Positions 62,851-64,000 of a stretch of DNA of 64,000 bases are shown here, piece by piece. The notes beneath the pieces were generated by a model, which did not search any database, was not told the origin of the DNA, and worked only from the letters and a program-made list of their open reading frames with translations. The translations under genes were made by a program, and so were the position numbers. Every line of letters starts with the position of its first letter. Within the stretch, counting starts at the first letter, position 1. Source of the stretch: Catalinimonas alkaloidigena (GTDB lineage Bacteria; Bacteroidota; Bacteroidia; Cytophagales; Flexibacteraceae); assembly GCF_900100765.1 (NCBI RefSeq), contig NZ_FNFO01000007.1:293407-357406 (forward strand), read 5' to 3'.

Positions 62851-63480
62851 ATGATACATACACTTGACGAAAAGTTTATGCGTGATATGGTGAAGGTATT
62901 TGTGGAGACCCTTGAAGAACTAAGAGATTGGCTTCTGAAAAACCATGATCAGGCCGAAAGCGTGTGGCTTGTAAAGTGGAAAAAAGGATTTGGCCCCTCT
63001 CACCTCAGCTATGAGGCGCTTGTTGACGAACTTCTGTGTTTTGGCTGGGTAGATAGCCTTCCGAAGCGGCTGGATCACCAAAAAACTATGCTCCGAATTT
63101 CTCCGCGCAATCCTGCAAGCAACTGGTCGAAGGTGAACAAAGAGCGCATCGCCCGCCTTACCCAAGAGGGAAGAATGGAAGCACCGGGCTTGAAAGTGGT
63201 TGAAGAAGCTAAACAAAACGGAGCATGGGATTTTTTAGATGATGTCGAACAGCTAATCGTTCCTCCTGACCTGGAAGAAGCGTTTAAGGGTAACGACAAA
63301 GCAAAGTATTATTACGATCGCTTCCCAGCCTCTTCAAAGAGAGGGATCCTCGAATGGATTAAGAATGCCAAACAGGCATCAACACGGCAAAGACGCATTA
63401 CAGAAACCGTCAGAAAAGCTTCCCAAAATTTAAAAGCTAACTTCCCTCAAGGAAAGGATGCAGGACCTCAGGAAGGATAG
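62851..63480 (+). CDS. YdeI/OmdA family protein
   Basis: 209 residues from ATG 62851; later Mets at 62875 and 62884 are possible starts. VFVETLEELRDWLLKNHDQA, SVWLVKWKKGFGPSHLSYEA, LVDELLCFGWVDSLPKRLDH and SPRNPASNWSKVNKERIARL are the conserved YdeI/OmdA blocks. The C-terminal YYYDRFPASSKRGILEWIKN AKQ segment is the usual 'bacteriocin-protection' domain end. Family members are linked to stress and antimicrobial peptide tolerance, with no known reaction. Stands alone. Confidence 0.85.
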   Translation: MIHTLDEKFMRDMVKVFVETLEELRDWLLKNHDQAESVWLVKWKKGFGPSHLSYEALVDELLCFGWVDSLPKRLDHQKTMLRISPRNPASNWSKVNKERIARLTQEGRMEAPGLKVVEEAKQNGAWDFLDDVEQLIVPPDLEEAFKGNDKAKYYYDRFPASSKRGILEWIKNAKQASTRQRRITETVRKASQNLKANFPQGKDAGPQEG

Positions 63481-63936
63481 TCGACCACCCTGTAAAGTGG
63501 GTTGGTAACCACTGCTGGCGCTCACCCCTATCCCTATTCCCCACTCAGTCATACATTCTACGTTCAGCCCCTGTCGTAAGGGTACAAGCACTGTTGCGCT
63601 CTAACCTAGACTACGATTTGCGATCCGGACTTCGAAGGGGTAGCGAAAAAAGAGTATCGACTTTCGAGCCCGTTACTCCACCGGAAATGCTGATCCAGGC
63701 AATGCTTTAGTGTAGCAAGGAAAACGGTTGTTTTTTTGGCTACAAGTCCCTTCTCCTATCGAGGTATTAAATAAGTAAAACAAAATAAAGGAGAAATTGG
63801 CTTTTATCGTTTCGCCTATACACCTCTATAGCGAGATAAACGAACCTCTACTAGGGATGACCCTTTCTTCATACTCTACCGAACGGTTGCTTGCTATGGA
63901 TATAGTGGAATTCCTACAAAAGACCGGACATTATTT
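63481..63936. other. Stretch without a recognisable gene (456 nt)
   Basis: No frame of useful length on either strand. No clear hairpin terminator after the YdeI-family gene. Confidence 0.45.
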
Positions 63937-64000
63937 TCAAGCGGCGTAGTGCGGATAGGTTAGGATATCACCCAGCTCCAAGGCTCCGGGCTCGATGAAT
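63937..64000 (-). CDS. Possible C-terminus of a gene entering from the right edge
   Basis: The minus strand reads FIEPGALELGDILTYPHYAA and a TGA at 63939-63937, open to the window edge. Only 20 codons are visible, so this may be chance. Confidence 0.25.
   Translation of the reverse strand, partial: FIEPGALELGDILTYPHYAA

Overview
The window reads as a chromosomal segment of a Bacteroidota bacterium, most likely order Cytophagales. Reasons: a porU-porV pair of the type IX secretion system, NqrF of the Na+-pumping NADH dehydrogenase, DUF4783, the rpsP-rimM-trmD-rplS operon with an extended S16, a crtI-crtB-ispH-crtW carotenoid operon, and repeated promoter -7 boxes of the Bacteroidota form TAnnTTTG with no Shine-Dalgarno signal. 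Most of the window is GC-rich (mid-to-high fifties percent by eye). No species can be named from sequence alone.

Layout. 1-3.8 kb: two minus-strand clusters, MaoC hydratase / leaderless solute-binding-fold protein / CoA transferase (running off the left edge), and a ureohydrolase overlapping a cytochrome b5-like protein. 3.9-6.8 kb: nqrF, a radical SAM protein and DUF4783. 6.9-10.6 kb (plus): gpmI, a lipoprotein, nadC and a YcxB-like membrane protein. 10.6-17.1 kb (minus): a catalytically dead-looking M16 protein, then porV and porU. 17.2-25.4 kb: purS-pssA-MBL hydrolase, an FAD oxidoreductase, a large TolB-like propeller/barrel protein, purQ, yicC and an NTF2-like protein. 25.5-35.7 kb: a GH9 glycosidase, the rpsP operon, a GT39 transferase, DUF493, a ceramidase-like protein, tRNA-Leu(TAA) and tRNA-Gly(GCC), an outer-membrane protein and a Crp-type regulator.

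35.8-39.2 kb is the accessory region: a nucleotidyltransferase remnant, a 53-residue protein, an MNT-type nucleotidyltransferase and an AT-rich 883-residue STAND protein inserted next to mutS. The large protein reads as HEPN-like domain, NB-ARC ATPase, winged helix, TPRs and a cold-shock-like C-terminus. It is a candidate phage-defence or RNA-targeting conflict protein and the most interesting item here; the MNT gene just downstream could be its modulator.

39.2-58.4 kb: mutS and a divergent TrmH-family gene, a pair of MITE-like repeats flanking a small membrane gene, msrB, an alpha/beta hydrolase, the carotenoid operon with an ECF sigma factor gene upstream, a transglutaminase-like protein, an aldehyde dehydrogenase, a ClC channel, a DHA2 drug exporter and three tandem paralogues with an HPt-like motif. 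58.4-64 kb is gene-sparse, with isolated cupin, DUF1772, DUF5990 and YdeI-family genes separated by several hundred bases to 1 kb of sequence in which I see no gene.

Functions that work together: the por pair exports and attaches T9SS cargo; crtI-crtB-ispH-crtW make ketocarotenoids (the lycopene cyclase is not in the window); purS and purQ are two of the three FGAM synthase parts (purL is elsewhere); the S16 operon links ribosomal proteins with 16S maturation and tRNA m1G37 methylation.
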